Source of the DNA: Brachynemurus nebulosus
Lineage: Eukaryota; Arthropoda; Insecta; Neuroptera; Myrmeleontidae
Reading direction: 5' to 3'
Length of the DNA: 64,000 bases
Assembly: GCA_035578155.1 (NCBI GenBank)
Contig: JAPWDM010000074.1
Span: forward strand, 1 to 64,000
This document shows positions 53,762 to 64,000 of the stretch, in pieces (position 1 is the first letter of the stretch; each line of letters starts with the position of its first letter). The notes below the pieces were generated by a model. It was not told the origin of the DNA. It searched no databases and saw only the letters and a list, made by a program, of their open reading frames with translations. The position numbers were made by a program, and so were the translations under genes.

Positions 53762-54635
53762 CAATACAATTGGTAATACCAAGGCAATTGGCGGATAAGC
53801 ATGAATAGGAATGCCCTTGTACGAATTGTATTGGCTTTTTCCTGCTAACTGCTGTCGGTACAAAATTGAAATTTACTGAGATTCAGCCCTTAAAAACTTA
53901 AAAACTTTTTTTAAAGCCACGATCAACAGGACACTCATCATCAGTTTTGAAACCACCAAAATGACAAATCGCTTGTAGACTTTCAATCACATTTCGCTTG
54001 TAGACATTGAAAACCGAAGATGAAGGGAAAAATTCGACTTCCGTGATGGGGTCCCGCTGCTCACGGCGTTTGTTTTTTTTACCAGCCTATGTCATACCAT
54101 TGTATTTCACATTTTGGTCTTTACATGCCGAAATGTTTATTTATAAAGTAGGAATTTTGGATTTTTATTATTTATAAAATAGAAATTTTGGATTTTTTTG
54201 GAATGAAGATATGTCTTCATAAAGGCCTTCCAGTTTACTATTTAAGTTCGTTTTTTTAAATATTTAAAAATAAAACACATTAGGCAATTGGCGGATAAGC
54301 ATGGGAAGGAATGCCCTTGTACGAATTATGTTGGCTTTTTTCCTGCTAACTGCTATCGGCACCAAATTGAAATTTACTGAGATTCAGCTCTTAAAAACTT
54401 AAAACCTTTTTTTAAAGCGCCGATCAGCCGGACACTCATCATCAGTTTTGAAATCACCAAAATGACAAATCGCTTGTAGACTTTCAATCACATTTCGCTT
54501 GTAGACATTAAAACCCGAAGATGAAGGGAAAAATTCGACATCCGTGATGGGGTCCCGCTGCTCACGGCGTTTGTTTTTTTTTACCAGCCTATGTCAGACC
54601 ATTGTATTTCACATTTTGGTCTTTACATGCCTAAC
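53762..54635 (+). repeat. Tandemly duplicated 3' fragments of the 1.7-kb repeat
   Basis: Two fragments (53762-54073 and 54140-54576) of the end with GGCAATTGGCGGATAAGC through GCTGCTCACGGCG. Each is followed by the same 50-bp flank, ACCAGCCTATGTCA(T/G)ACC and CACATTTTGGTCTTTACATG (54080-54130 and 54583-54631). The unit is about 503 bp, so fragment and flank were duplicated together. Confidence 0.7.
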
Positions 54636-56121
54636 TTTCTCAATAATGATGAACATGAGCCATTTTCATACAAAACTTCTAACCTATTGTGTAAGAGCTA
54701 TGTCAGAAATTCATATCTGGTAATTCAGATTCGGCCTATGACTCAACATCATAAAAGAAGTATAGTCAAACTACAAGGAATGTAATAAAATGTTTCCGTT
54801 TCTTGGAGTTGATTTTTCAAACACAAAACCTGCACACTATCATATGCGTTATGAGCTTTTGCCTGGAGGAAATACGAAGTTCGACTACATCACTCAAAGT
54901 AGACAAATATGTCAGTTTCTTTCGTATGCCTGTTTACACATAATTGTTTTACTAGGTCTTTGTTTGTGTTTTTTGTTTTTTTAAAGGAAAATTTTTTTTT
55001 AAGTATCCGATTTTTTAGAAGCGAATACTTGTTACGATGCCCATTTGCCAATTTTTATAAAATGATAAAAGTAATTTATTTATCATTCATTATTTGTAAT
55101 TTCAAGTAATTTATTTGTAAAATTACTGTTAAGTGTTACGTTATTGTGCAATTAAAAAAAAAAGTATCATAAAAATTACCTGCTATGCACTTTCTCGGTT
55201 AATTATCGAAAATTATTCCATTTTAATGTCCAGAAAAAATAAATGGCAAGTAAAACAAAAAAATATACCGCTGCCGATAACTACGGGTCCTCTCTTCAAG
55301 CCCGTGCGCCGGGGCTACAATTTCGGTGGCTCCACACTCTCGTCGGGCCTGGATATAGGTTTTATTAGTATATGATCATCGGTTCATTTGGAAGTACTCC
55401 CTAATTTTGATTAAACCTATACTAATGTGCAAGTACATATTAATGTACTGTATACATATATAGATATCTACATACGTGGCAGACAAATCCATTTTACAAC
55501 CAATAACTCAAACTAAACGAGTATATTCATCCTTGTTTCTCTTTTACATTTCCTTCTAATTCTATTTCATTCTTTTCATAGGTACTTCCACAACCAGATA
55601 TGTGTCTGTGGTTAGAGATAGGGACCATGGTATTGTGCATAACAATCAACCAACGAACCAAATGTAATCAATAATCAGTCAGTAATTTGGTTTTTTTCTC
55701 GTATTTACAATATTTATATTTATACATATATGTGTTCATCCACGTTATGAACAGTATGAATTATATAAACATAAATATGAATAATAAATGTAAGCAAACC
55801 TATATCATAGTTTCAATAAAGAAATATTCACACTGAAACTAACCATTGACTAGTTAGTACGTAAATGAGTAATCATTGACTTTCCGCCTACATCTCAATA
55901 GCAAACTGGCTAAAATAACACACTTTAAAATGTATAAATTCTTGATGATTTGAATGGTTTATGTGCCGTTGCTTGGTAATTTTTTCAAAACCTTATTATG
56001 TTTTCTTGATTGTATGCAATAGTTTAACATAGATGTATTGTCGTTTGCAGTTTATGTATATATGGACAATTGAAATTACTTCTCACTATAATATTATAAA
56101 AGATCATCAGAACAGAAGAGG
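54636..56121. other. Non-coding, with a GC-rich patch
   Basis: 55,265-55,365 (GCCCGTGCGCCGGGGCTACA) stands out from the AT-rich surroundings and may be a transposon terminus. Short frames at 54.6-55.4 kb have no recognisable motif. Confidence 0.3.
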
Positions 56122-56129
56122 GTGGTAAC

Positions 56130-58467
56130 TAGGGTTGCCAACCCTACCAATGAATATTTCGGCAGTTAATGGGAAAAAAAATCGGAACGGGATAAGGAAA
56201 ATCGGGACTGTTAAAAAAAACAAACGTTTTTAATCAGGCAGTAGGAAAAATATTCTTGTTATTTTTATTATTTGTTACTAACAGGTACATATTTAACCCT
56301 AGAATCATACGTACTCGTCAAAACGACGAACGAACTTCTCTACCTGCTCCAACACTGTGACTTGTCGGTACCTGCTCACTGTGAAACTTCTGTTATCTAA
56401 TTTATTTGTTATTATAACACATAAGACATATAAATTTTGTTTATTGGCCGGGTGCGTGACGCCAACGACATCTATTATATACATTTTTTCATGCTATTAA
56501 ATAATGGTAACCGTGGAAATAAATTTAAAATATTTTCAAAAAAACCGTAAAATCTGAATACAAATATTTGTTATTTACAATTATTTATTTTTTTTTATAA
56601 ATAAATTTGAACAATTTGAGGTATAAAAGACTGGATGAAGTATAAGAGTTATATTAATAAAGTATTTAAACAATTTTCGACGTTAACATGGATATAATTA
56701 TCAAGACAGTATTTCCTTCCAACCCCGGACTATGCAGAGGAAAAAGTTGCTGGTAATAGTGAAACACGTCAGGGAAATTCGAAAATTACGAAATGCTGGC
56801 ATAAGTCATTTAGTTGAATGTACAGTCATACATAAAGCAAACATCAATAACTTCTTATGAAACATCATTGCATGTGAGTTTAAAATACCTCAAATATTTT
56901 TAATTCTGTATTTATGGATTGACGTGTAGACGTTAATACGTGGACAGATAAATAAGGAACGACATATTAGTGGCAATTGCGTTTATAATCAAAGTGGATC
57001 AATGTATTATATTTTTATTTAATATTTTTTATTACACTATAAACACATATGAGCATGTATTATTACCTATTTTCTCCACTACTCACGCTGCAATCGATTT
57101 AATTATCCCCACCATATACTACGCACCCTGCCAATAGCTATTGTCGCTTTTTTTATACTGAAATAGTGTGCGTCAAAAGGACAACGATGTATGATTAACC
57201 TATATTTTTTTTTTAAAGATTTTGTACTCCACATATAAATGTTTTCCTAATTTTTTTAAAATTTATTAAAGATATGGATGTTATAATTAATTTATTCAAT
57301 GATTATGATAATGTGAAAGATGATTACAGCTGTTTGACTTATAGAGACGACATAATACTGAAGTATGAAGTTTGAATATATTGAATCGAAAACTAAAGAA
57401 TGCGTTTCGAATGACTTAATAAAAGATTAACAATTTATTTTGTGGAAAATATTTTAATTTTTATTATTTTTTGAGTTCTTATTCGAAAAATTACTAACAA
57501 ATTTTAAAAAATTTACAAATGTGTCTAATGGGGAAATAACTACATATCTATAGGAATATTTATGACTGAGAAATTTCACATTCTGTAAAGTCACACATGT
57601 ACACTGATTCATAATAGTTCATAAATTAATTATTACAATTGATGTATTTATATATTTTTTAATTTTTATAATGAAAATATGCTTTGATAAAAAGATTAAA
57701 AAAATTAATAAATATTTACATTAAGAAATTTTTCCAAATCCAATTTTTTTAAATATTTTGTTCGCTTTTGTAGTATTGTTATGTAAAAAAAATGTTTTTT
57801 GTAAATAAACTCTAAAACTCCCCGTAAAAGTCCATTCGTCGAAACGACGCCGATGTATGATTAACTTGACTCGTAGACCAACGTATGATTCTAGGGTTAA
57901 ATCATGATCTTACAAACCTAACAAAATAATTTCTTGGAGATAATATTACAATAATATTTCTTTATTTTATTTTATTAAATTAAAAATCAAATTTTTTAAT
58001 TTTTAGATTTTTAATTTTTTTTTTTTTTTTTTTGCTTATCAATTGTATTATTTTTGGAGCAAAACATTTTTCATAAAGTTGACCGTCTTTGGCATTGATT
58101 ATTTTTAGACTACTCGAACGCCGCTTACGTATTTCATGTCCGTCAAATAATTTCTCCCATTTTTTGGAGGGATGTTAATGTCGGAGGGATTTTAATGAGT
58201 TGGGCAACACTGTAAGCTGTATAAGTTATAAATCAGTAGACAGAGTACACTTTATCAGTAGGTCCAGCAAATACACTTACTTCCCTGGCCGTACTGACAT
58301 GCAAGCGCGATAATTTGGAAACAATAATAGCGAGACTGACGGGACTAAAAATGTAAAAAAAAACTGTAGATGTTAAAAATTGGGACAATTAGCGTTCCGT
58401 CACTACTGTTGTCGGGATGCCGCACACATACTACATAGGCCTAAAATCGGGACAGTTTGTAACCCTA
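56130..58467. mobile_element. Non-autonomous hAT element with exact 8-bp target duplication
   Basis: Flanked by GTGGTAAC on both sides (56122-56129 and 58468-58475). Ends are TAGGGTTGCCAAC and, inverted, TAGGGTTACAAAC (11 of 13 alike). Subterminal CGGGACTG/CGGGACAG and GGGACAAT words repeat the inversion. Without the nested element it would be about 734 bp and has no transposase frame. Confidence 0.8.
56297..57896. mobile_element. piggyBac-like element inserted at TTAA inside the hAT element
   Basis: TTAA on both sides (56293-56296 and 57897-57900). The termini share a perfect 16-bp inverted repeat, CCCTAGAATCATACGT, beginning CCCTAG as in the piggyBac group. Subterminal words TCGTCAAAACGACG and TCGTCGAAACGACG are also inverted, and GATGTATGATTAAC occurs at 57,188 and 57,852. 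1600 bp, with no long frame, so non-autonomous. Confidence 0.85.
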
Positions 58468-58475
58468 GTGGTAAC

Positions 58476-58978
58476 GGCCAACGACCATATGATGTATATT
58501 GATTGGTCATAGTATCAACCAACCATCGTGTTAATGAGTCAATGGGATGATTTGTTCGCAATTTTACTTTAAAATACAATACTGTAAAAGTGAAAAAATA
58601 GTATACGACAGCTATTGCCCCTGAAGATGAAATTGTGGTACGAGCCGACTTTACGAGACGAGTGTTGTAATTCATCTGGGGGAGTAATAGTCATTGTACG
58701 CGAGTAGAATACTATATTTTTTTTACGACTTGTTCCTTTTTTGATTTAAATGGGGAAATAGCTGTAAGACGGCTATGGTGGAGCCGTTCCTAAAACCTTA
58801 AGACCATACCTAAGACTATACCAAATTTCAAAAGCTTGCCACAAAGTGCACAATTCTTAAGAATTTTCAATAATTACTGCTCTGCTAATAAATAAGAATG
58901 ACATTTTATTTATAAACGAAACTTATACGATGGAAGTCGGTTTGAATCTGATTTTAAAACTTATACTTAGCTAATGTT
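58476..58978. other. Non-coding spacer
   Basis: No gene or repeat recognised. Confidence 0.3.
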
Positions 58979-59106
58979 CTTTTTAGTCGCATTTTGCCTT
59001 GAAAAAATTAGACTTATACAGCCTATACGACAAGAATGGCGAGAGGCGAGAGTAGGGGCGCTATCCGTTTTCGGACCCGTAGAACACGATTCTGTAGAAA
59101 AAAAAG

Positions 59107-59190
<84 letters not shown>

Positions 59191-60516
59191 CCCGCTACCT
59201 TTTAATATGTGTAGGGCCCCCCCCATGGAAGTTAAGAGCTCAAATTTGGTAAATGAGGCTCATTCCGATGCACAACAATACTATCAAAATGGGGTCAAAT
59301 TTTGGGCAAATTTTGGATCTGACCCAAACTTTAAGGGGGTGGTGGAGGGCGGTAAAACAATAAAACTTTTCCAAACCGATTGGAAATAATGTTTCGGTCA
59401 ATTATCTACAACATGTCCAAAATTCAGCTTCCTCGGATGACTTGGAGGGAGTAGAGGGGGAAAAAAGAAAATTGGCTGGATCTAACACACCCACAGCCCC
59501 CCAGAATTAACGTAGAGTGTTGAAATTTGGTGTGTTGATAAAGTTCGTACTTAGGTTGTGATTTTTGGAGGTTTTAATATTTTACCCCCACCCCCCTCAT
59601 TTTTAAACTACTATTTCATGCTTTTTCGACGTTTTCGAAGTTTTTACCACTTGCACAGGTCACCCAAATAAACCTAGAGGGCTGAAACTTCGTGTACAGG
59701 TTAAGCTAATAGCCAGACACCCCCCACCAGACACCTCGCCAGACACCCCCACGATTTTTACGCCAATATTTCCTTAATTTTTTTGCTTGTGTTCTAACAC
59801 GTCTAGAGACTAACCTAGAGGGCTGAAATTTTGTACGTGTATGCAGTTAGTATCCAGCTAGTACCTTTTAGGGAGTCCACATTACTTTTCCCCCCACTTC
59901 TCCCATTTTTACATCGGAATTGAATGCTATTGTTAAATGTGTTTTAAATGCATTATTTTTATTCTAAATACAAGTAGACGAATAGTAATTTTAAAAAATT
60001 TAAAAAAAAGTGAAGTTGCTTTTATAACAAATGAAATACATACATATTAAGTAATTTAAAAATGTTATTGAAGTCACTGTTTATTTATAAATTAGGAATT
60101 TTGCATTTTTATTATTTATAAAATGGAAATTTTTGATTTTTTTGGAAAGAAAAATTATCTTCATAAAAGCCTTCCAGTTTACTATTTAAGTTCCTTTTTT
60201 AATATTTAAAAATAAAACACAAAGGCAATTGGCGGATAAGCATGGGTAGGAATGCCCTCGTACGAGTTGTGTTGGCTTTTTCCCTGCTAATGCTATCGGC
60301 ACAAAATTGAAATTTACTGAGATTCGATACCGTAAAAACTTAAAACCTTTTTTTAAAGCCCCGATCAACCGGACACTCATCATCAGTTTTGAAACTACTA
60401 AAATGACAAATCGCTTGTGGACTTTCAATTACATTTCGCTTGTAGACATTCAATATCGAAGATGAAAGGACAAATTCGACTTCCGTGATGGGGCTCCGCT
60501 GCTGACGGCGTTTTTT
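58979..60516 (+). mobile_element. 1.5-kb non-autonomous repeat, copy c
   Basis: TTTTAGTCGCATTTTGCC start, (TA)n at 59111-59189, AGAGGGCTGAAATTTTGT words, and end CCGCTGCTGACGGCGTTTTT. Shorter than copies a and b because one internal block (about 37,800-38,000 in copy a) is collapsed near 59,690. Confidence 0.8.
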
Positions 60517-60886
60517 TCTTTCTATCAGATCGTTTATGTATGACTATTATTTGCTCGACCGCTCCGTACTACATGCCACGTACTCCAACCGTTCGATCGA
60601 GAGACACTCACTCAAATGCTTACAACTTCTAAACGACTTTAAATTTTGTTTTGAAATTTTCAGAATATATTTTTGAATAGTCCTACTATCGATTTATGAA
60701 AGAAAAAAATTGAGTTTTTTGAAGCCTTCGCGCCGATTTCCCTCCTTAAATAAAATTAAAATATAAAATTTGAATTACAAGAATATAATTTATTTCTAAT
60801 CTATCTCTAACAAAACTTCATTAATTAACTTTGGGGTTATTCCAACTGCAGGTAATATTTAGAAGTAATCATAATCCGATCAATTT
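60517..60886. other. Non-coding spacer
   Basis: No gene seen; CGACCGCTCCGTACTACATG near 60,556 is of mixed composition. Confidence 0.3.
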
Positions 60887-61849
60887 AACCTTAAAAATAG
60901 TAGTAAAGGTACAAAAATTAGGGGAGAGCTGAAAATTGGTACGAATGTTCGGGACACCATTATAATTAAGTGTTGAAAAGTCCTCATCGATCCTGTACGT
61001 GGAAACAATTTTATTCAAGGTCAAAGGTTTCAAAAATGGGTTTTTCGCGTTTTTCAGCAAAACGGTAAGTTTTATCATAAAATTAAGTCAGACAAAAATT
61101 GTAGATCATATAATTATCTATAAAAAATGTCTCAATACTTTTTTTCCTAAGAGCCACCGTTTCTGAGATATAAGAAATCTCCCACCTGCGCCGGAAGAAC
61201 GCCTCAACACAATTTTTTGTAATTGTAAAAAGGCATGTAGTGCAAAATGCGGCTGCAAAAAAGTTGGATTGTTTTGTTCTCTTGCATGTACCAGTTGTCA
61301 AGGCCAGTCGTGGTCTAATGTTGAATCACCAACAGAATTCGTATGATACCAACAAGGAGACATGTAATGCATCGCTATTAAAGCAATTTTACTTGCACCC
61401 AACAAGAAGAACAAGAACAAGAAGGAGAAGAACAAGAAGAAGAAGAAGGTGAAATATTGATTATGAATCTGACGAATAATTTCCCTCACTTTTTTTTAAA
61501 TCTATACCGCTTTCACCGCAATATTTCTTATTATTCAATAGTTTTCAATTAAACAGGATCACCATAGACCGTGGAATAGGCCTACCGGGAAAACCCTTTA
61601 AAAAAACCCGCTAACTACACTACTTTACAGGTGGCGTGGAAACGTGTGCATATTATGAAGATTACAACCTTTGTAATAGTTGTATATCTCAAAAACGGTG
61701 GCTCTTAGAAAAAAAGTATTCAGACATTTTCTATATAGATAATTATATGGTCTATAATTTTTGTCTGGCCTAATTTTATGATAAAACTTACCGTTTTGCT
61801 GAAGAACGCGAAAAACCTATTTTTGACACCTTTGCATGTTTAAATTGAC
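60887..61849. repeat. Inverted repeat, arms of about 170-280 bp, spacer of about 510 bp
   Basis: Left arm 60,887-61,169 and right arm 61,682-61,849 share TTTTTCAGCAAAACGGTAAG (inverted: CTTACCGTTTTGCTGAAGAA), ATAAAATTAAGTCAGACAAA and AAGAGCCACCGTTTCTGAGA. The left arm carries an additional 100 bp not in the right arm. The spacer contains an (AAGAAG/AACAAG) run at 61,408-61,450. Confidence 0.75.
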
Positions 61850-61864
61850 CGGTGTATCAAAACA

Positions 61865-62303
61865 GATCGAAAAATGAAAACAAGAGCTACATGTCAAAAA
61901 ATAAAAACAATCAAAAAATAGCTGCCAATCTAACATATTACGGCCATCAGGTCATCTTCAAGAGATTATGGCAAAATCATTATTTTATAGAAGAAAACTA
62001 AAAAAGAATTATAATGGTCAAAAAATTTTACTCAAACTAAATATCAAGAAAGTGAAAGGTACTCCATACCTTTGTTTGGTAATCCATACCTTTGTTTGGT
62101 GTGTAGTTTTTTTCACTTTCTTGATATTTAGTTTGAGTAAAATTTTTTGACCTTTATAATTCTTCTTTAGTTTTCTTTTATAAAATAATGATTTTGTCAT
62201 AATCTCTTGAAGATGGCCTAATGGTCAAAACATGTTAGATTGACAACTATATTTCGATTGTTTTTATTTTTTGACATGTAGAACCTGTTTTCATTTTTTG
62301 ATC
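61865..62303. repeat. Palindrome with arms of about 195 bp
   Basis: Arms 61865-62062 and 62112-62303 around a short spacer with two copies of CCATACCTTTGTTTGGT. Arm words: TCAAGAGATTATGGCAAAAT and its complement, AAATATCAAGAAAGTGAAA. The facing short frames on both strands are the same arm read twice. The outer words GGTCATCTTCAAGAG and AATGGTCAAAACATGTTAGA resemble retroelement ends, but no hammerhead core is present. Confidence 0.8.
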
Positions 62304-62813
62304 TGCACTCTTTGATTTGTTTTGCAGGAACTCACTTCCTTTTGATTATTTCTCCATTAAATGTTCGTATATGTATCTATGGAAACGATCAAAATAAAAT
62401 AAAAATTGTTTTGTTTACTTACACGTTACTACCCAACATATGTATATGAGACTTGACTCGTATATTATTCACAAAACAAATGTAAGCCCATTATAATGGT
62501 TAATACGGTGATTTCATTGGTCGAAAGGTATTGAGTAATGATCATTTCTCCACACTTTTGAATAATGCCTAACTTTCTCAACAATTAATGGATATATAAT
62601 GAGTGTGTTCTTCAGGAGGAGTAGAAAAACTATAATATTCTTATGAGACTTGATATACACGAGTTAAATTGTCATCATTACAATATTATCTTGTGTAGCG
62701 ATTTTGAGGTGCAGTTATCAAAGAATATTTATTAAAAATATTATTTTACAAATGTCTGACCCTTCAATTTATTGCCTATTATAAACAAGAAGATAGTATA
62801 TATTTGCTTTAAC
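62304..62813. other. Non-coding spacer
   Basis: CCTAACTTTCTCAA near 62,568 recurs from 54,632. No gene. Confidence 0.3.
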
Positions 62814-63077
62814 ATGTTAAATTTAGGTATTTTTGATCACCTGTTAGTAGAATATGCATCAAATATTTTAATTTTAAATAAACAAAATGGCTATCAGAAA
62901 TATTTATATAACAAATCATTTAATGAAGTAAATATTGATTATTTTTTGTTTCTATTGAAAAATGATATATTCTCACACGTGTATAATTTACAAACAATTA
63001 ATGTAAATGATATGATAATATCGGAAATTTTTCTAAAATTAAAAGAGAAGTTAAACAAAATAATTTTTAACAACTAA
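62814..63077 (+). CDS. Hypothetical 87-residue frame
   Basis: ATG at 62814; an extended frame from a TTG at 62772 is less likely. Rich in Ile, Leu, Asn and Lys, with regular amphipathic helices (IFDHLLVEYASNILIL near the start, SEIFLKLKEKLNKIIF at the end). No family recognised. The base composition (very AT-rich) would allow such a frame by chance, although it is one of the few non-repeat frames in this half of the window. Confidence 0.25.
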   Translation: MLNLGIFDHLLVEYASNILILNKQNGYQKYLYNKSFNEVNIDYFLFLLKNDIFSHVYNLQTINVNDMIISEIFLKLKEKLNKIIFNN

Positions 63078-63084
63078 CTAATCC

Positions 63085-63210
63085 ATTTTATAGGTATATC
63101 CAGTTTCGAATACACGACAAAATGTACCAGCGACAAAACGTACCACTTGGAAGGGTTTAATTGTTTAATAGTACCGCGACAAAACGTACCATTTGATATT
63201 TCTTTAGACA
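63085..63210. repeat. GCGACAAAACGTACCA repeat
   Basis: Three copies of RCGACAAAA(C/T)GTACCA at about 63,112, 63,129 and 63,176, the first slightly changed. Confidence 0.5.
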
Positions 63211-63248
63211 TCTAACTGAAAATGATCCTTATTGAAGATACATAGCTA

Positions 63249-64000
63249 TCATTTTATCATGTACATGAAACGAAATCGTCTTCGTCTGTATAAAATTATG
63301 TATACAAATTAAGTAGGTATTGCAAAAAACAAAAGTGAAAAAATAGCGTTAAATTTTATAAAAACAGCTATATAATTATGTTTGTATTATGTATACAAAC
63401 AAAGAAATGAAATAGACACATATGGCATAAGAAATTTTCAAAAGGAAAGTTCACCGGGTATATACAAATTAAAGAAATTTTCAAAAGCAAAATATAAAAT
63501 AATTAGTAAAGTTAAATGACAATTTTGAAAATGCAAAAAATTTTTAAACCATTATAAAAGATACATCAAATAATATATCCGGCGTTATTAATTTTACTCA
63601 AAAAACCGGCCTAAAAAGTAAATCACATCGTAGGGTCTTATATTAATTAAATACAATAAAAATAACCACTAAATTACGGAAAAATCCGAAAAGTAACAAA
63701 AATAATGCGTGATTTACTTTTTAGACCGGAGTTTTTAGTGAAATTAATATCTAACGCCGGATATATCTTTTATCACGGTTTAATGATTTTTTGCATTTTC
63801 AAAATTGTCAATATACCTTATTAATTATTTGATATTTTCCTTTCGAAAATTTCTTGAATTTGTATACATAATACATACATATAGCTGTTTTTATAACATT
63901 TAAAGCTATTTCTTCACTTTTGTTTTTTGTAATACTTAATTTGTATACATAATTTTATACAGACAAAGATGATTTCCTTTAATGTACATGATAAAATAAT
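63249..64000. repeat. Long inverted repeat reaching the window edge
   Basis: Left arm 63249-63620 and right arm 63712-64000 (cut by the window end). Shared words: ATTTTATCATGTACAT, TGTATAAAATTATGTATACA, AAATTTTCAAAAGGAAA-like, and ATATATCCGGCGTTA next to the centre (AAAAAGTAAATCAC against GTGATTTACTTTTT). Arms are about 85% alike with indels; no coding. Confidence 0.75.

Noticed and set aside
61968..62200. Two facing 60-codon frames with nearly the same protein
   Set aside because: The same palindrome arm read on both strands.
61920..62260. Possible hammerhead ribozyme of a Penelope-like element
   Set aside because: A CTGATGG word followed by a degenerate GAAAC-like word is present, but stem II and the CTGANGA core are missing.

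Overview
The window looks like a transposon-dense intergenic or heterochromatic stretch of an insect genome. Three things point there: a spliceosomal intron, arthropod-type core promoters (TATA box plus a TCAGT-like initiator about 30 bp downstream), and AT-rich DNA carrying Bel/Pao, gypsy/errantivirus-like, hAT, piggyBac-like, Tc1/mariner-like and Helentron-like (DINE/HINE-type) elements. I found no convincing host housekeeping gene, no tRNA or rRNA gene and no CRISPR array. The order or species cannot be fixed from the sequence alone.

Layout. 1-7.9 kb is one arm of a large integrated DNA-virus-like element of the Polinton/Maverick/adintovirus kind, cut by the left window edge. Its centrepiece is a type-B DNA polymerase on the minus strand (7308 to 3427), with a 153-bp intron and one in-frame stop codon. 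Around it lie a 249-residue orphan gene, a convergent C2H2-finger gene, a small basic-tail gene next to coding-like 27-bp and 21-bp minisatellites, and a small DIQGYQG gene with one stop. 8-14.3 kb holds Tc1-like terminal repeats, degenerate tandem repeats in two opposed orientations, and a satellite of about 23 copies with a 150-bp period. 14.3-22.3 kb is a near-perfect palindrome with 3.6-kb arms, whose centre holds two (TA)n tracts and a duplicated 306-bp block. 22.3-33 kb is non-coding DNA with many nested inverted repeats and MITEs.

33.1-35.1 kb is the most complete copy of a Helentron-like non-autonomous family with an internal 120-bp tandem repeat. 35.3-40.8 kb holds Bel/Pao pieces in permuted order (pol, LTR, gag on the minus strand). 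They are interrupted by a 1.73-kb repeat with an exact 14-bp target duplication and by an inverted gag fragment, and pol ends at a LINE-like structured insertion (to 41.5 kb). 43.1-46.1 kb is a gypsy/errantivirus-like provirus relic (gag nucleocapsid, protease, env, 3' LTR) that has lost reverse transcriptase and integrase. 46-64 kb continues with microsatellites, short Helentron-like copies, a LINE tail, further copies of the 1.73-kb family, a hAT element (exact 8-bp target duplication) carrying a piggyBac-like element at TTAA, and three long inverted repeats.

The genes do not form a host pathway. The viral-like arm would supply DNA replication functions for its own element, and the rest are selfish elements and their debris. 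All database-type identifications are from recognisable motifs, not searches.
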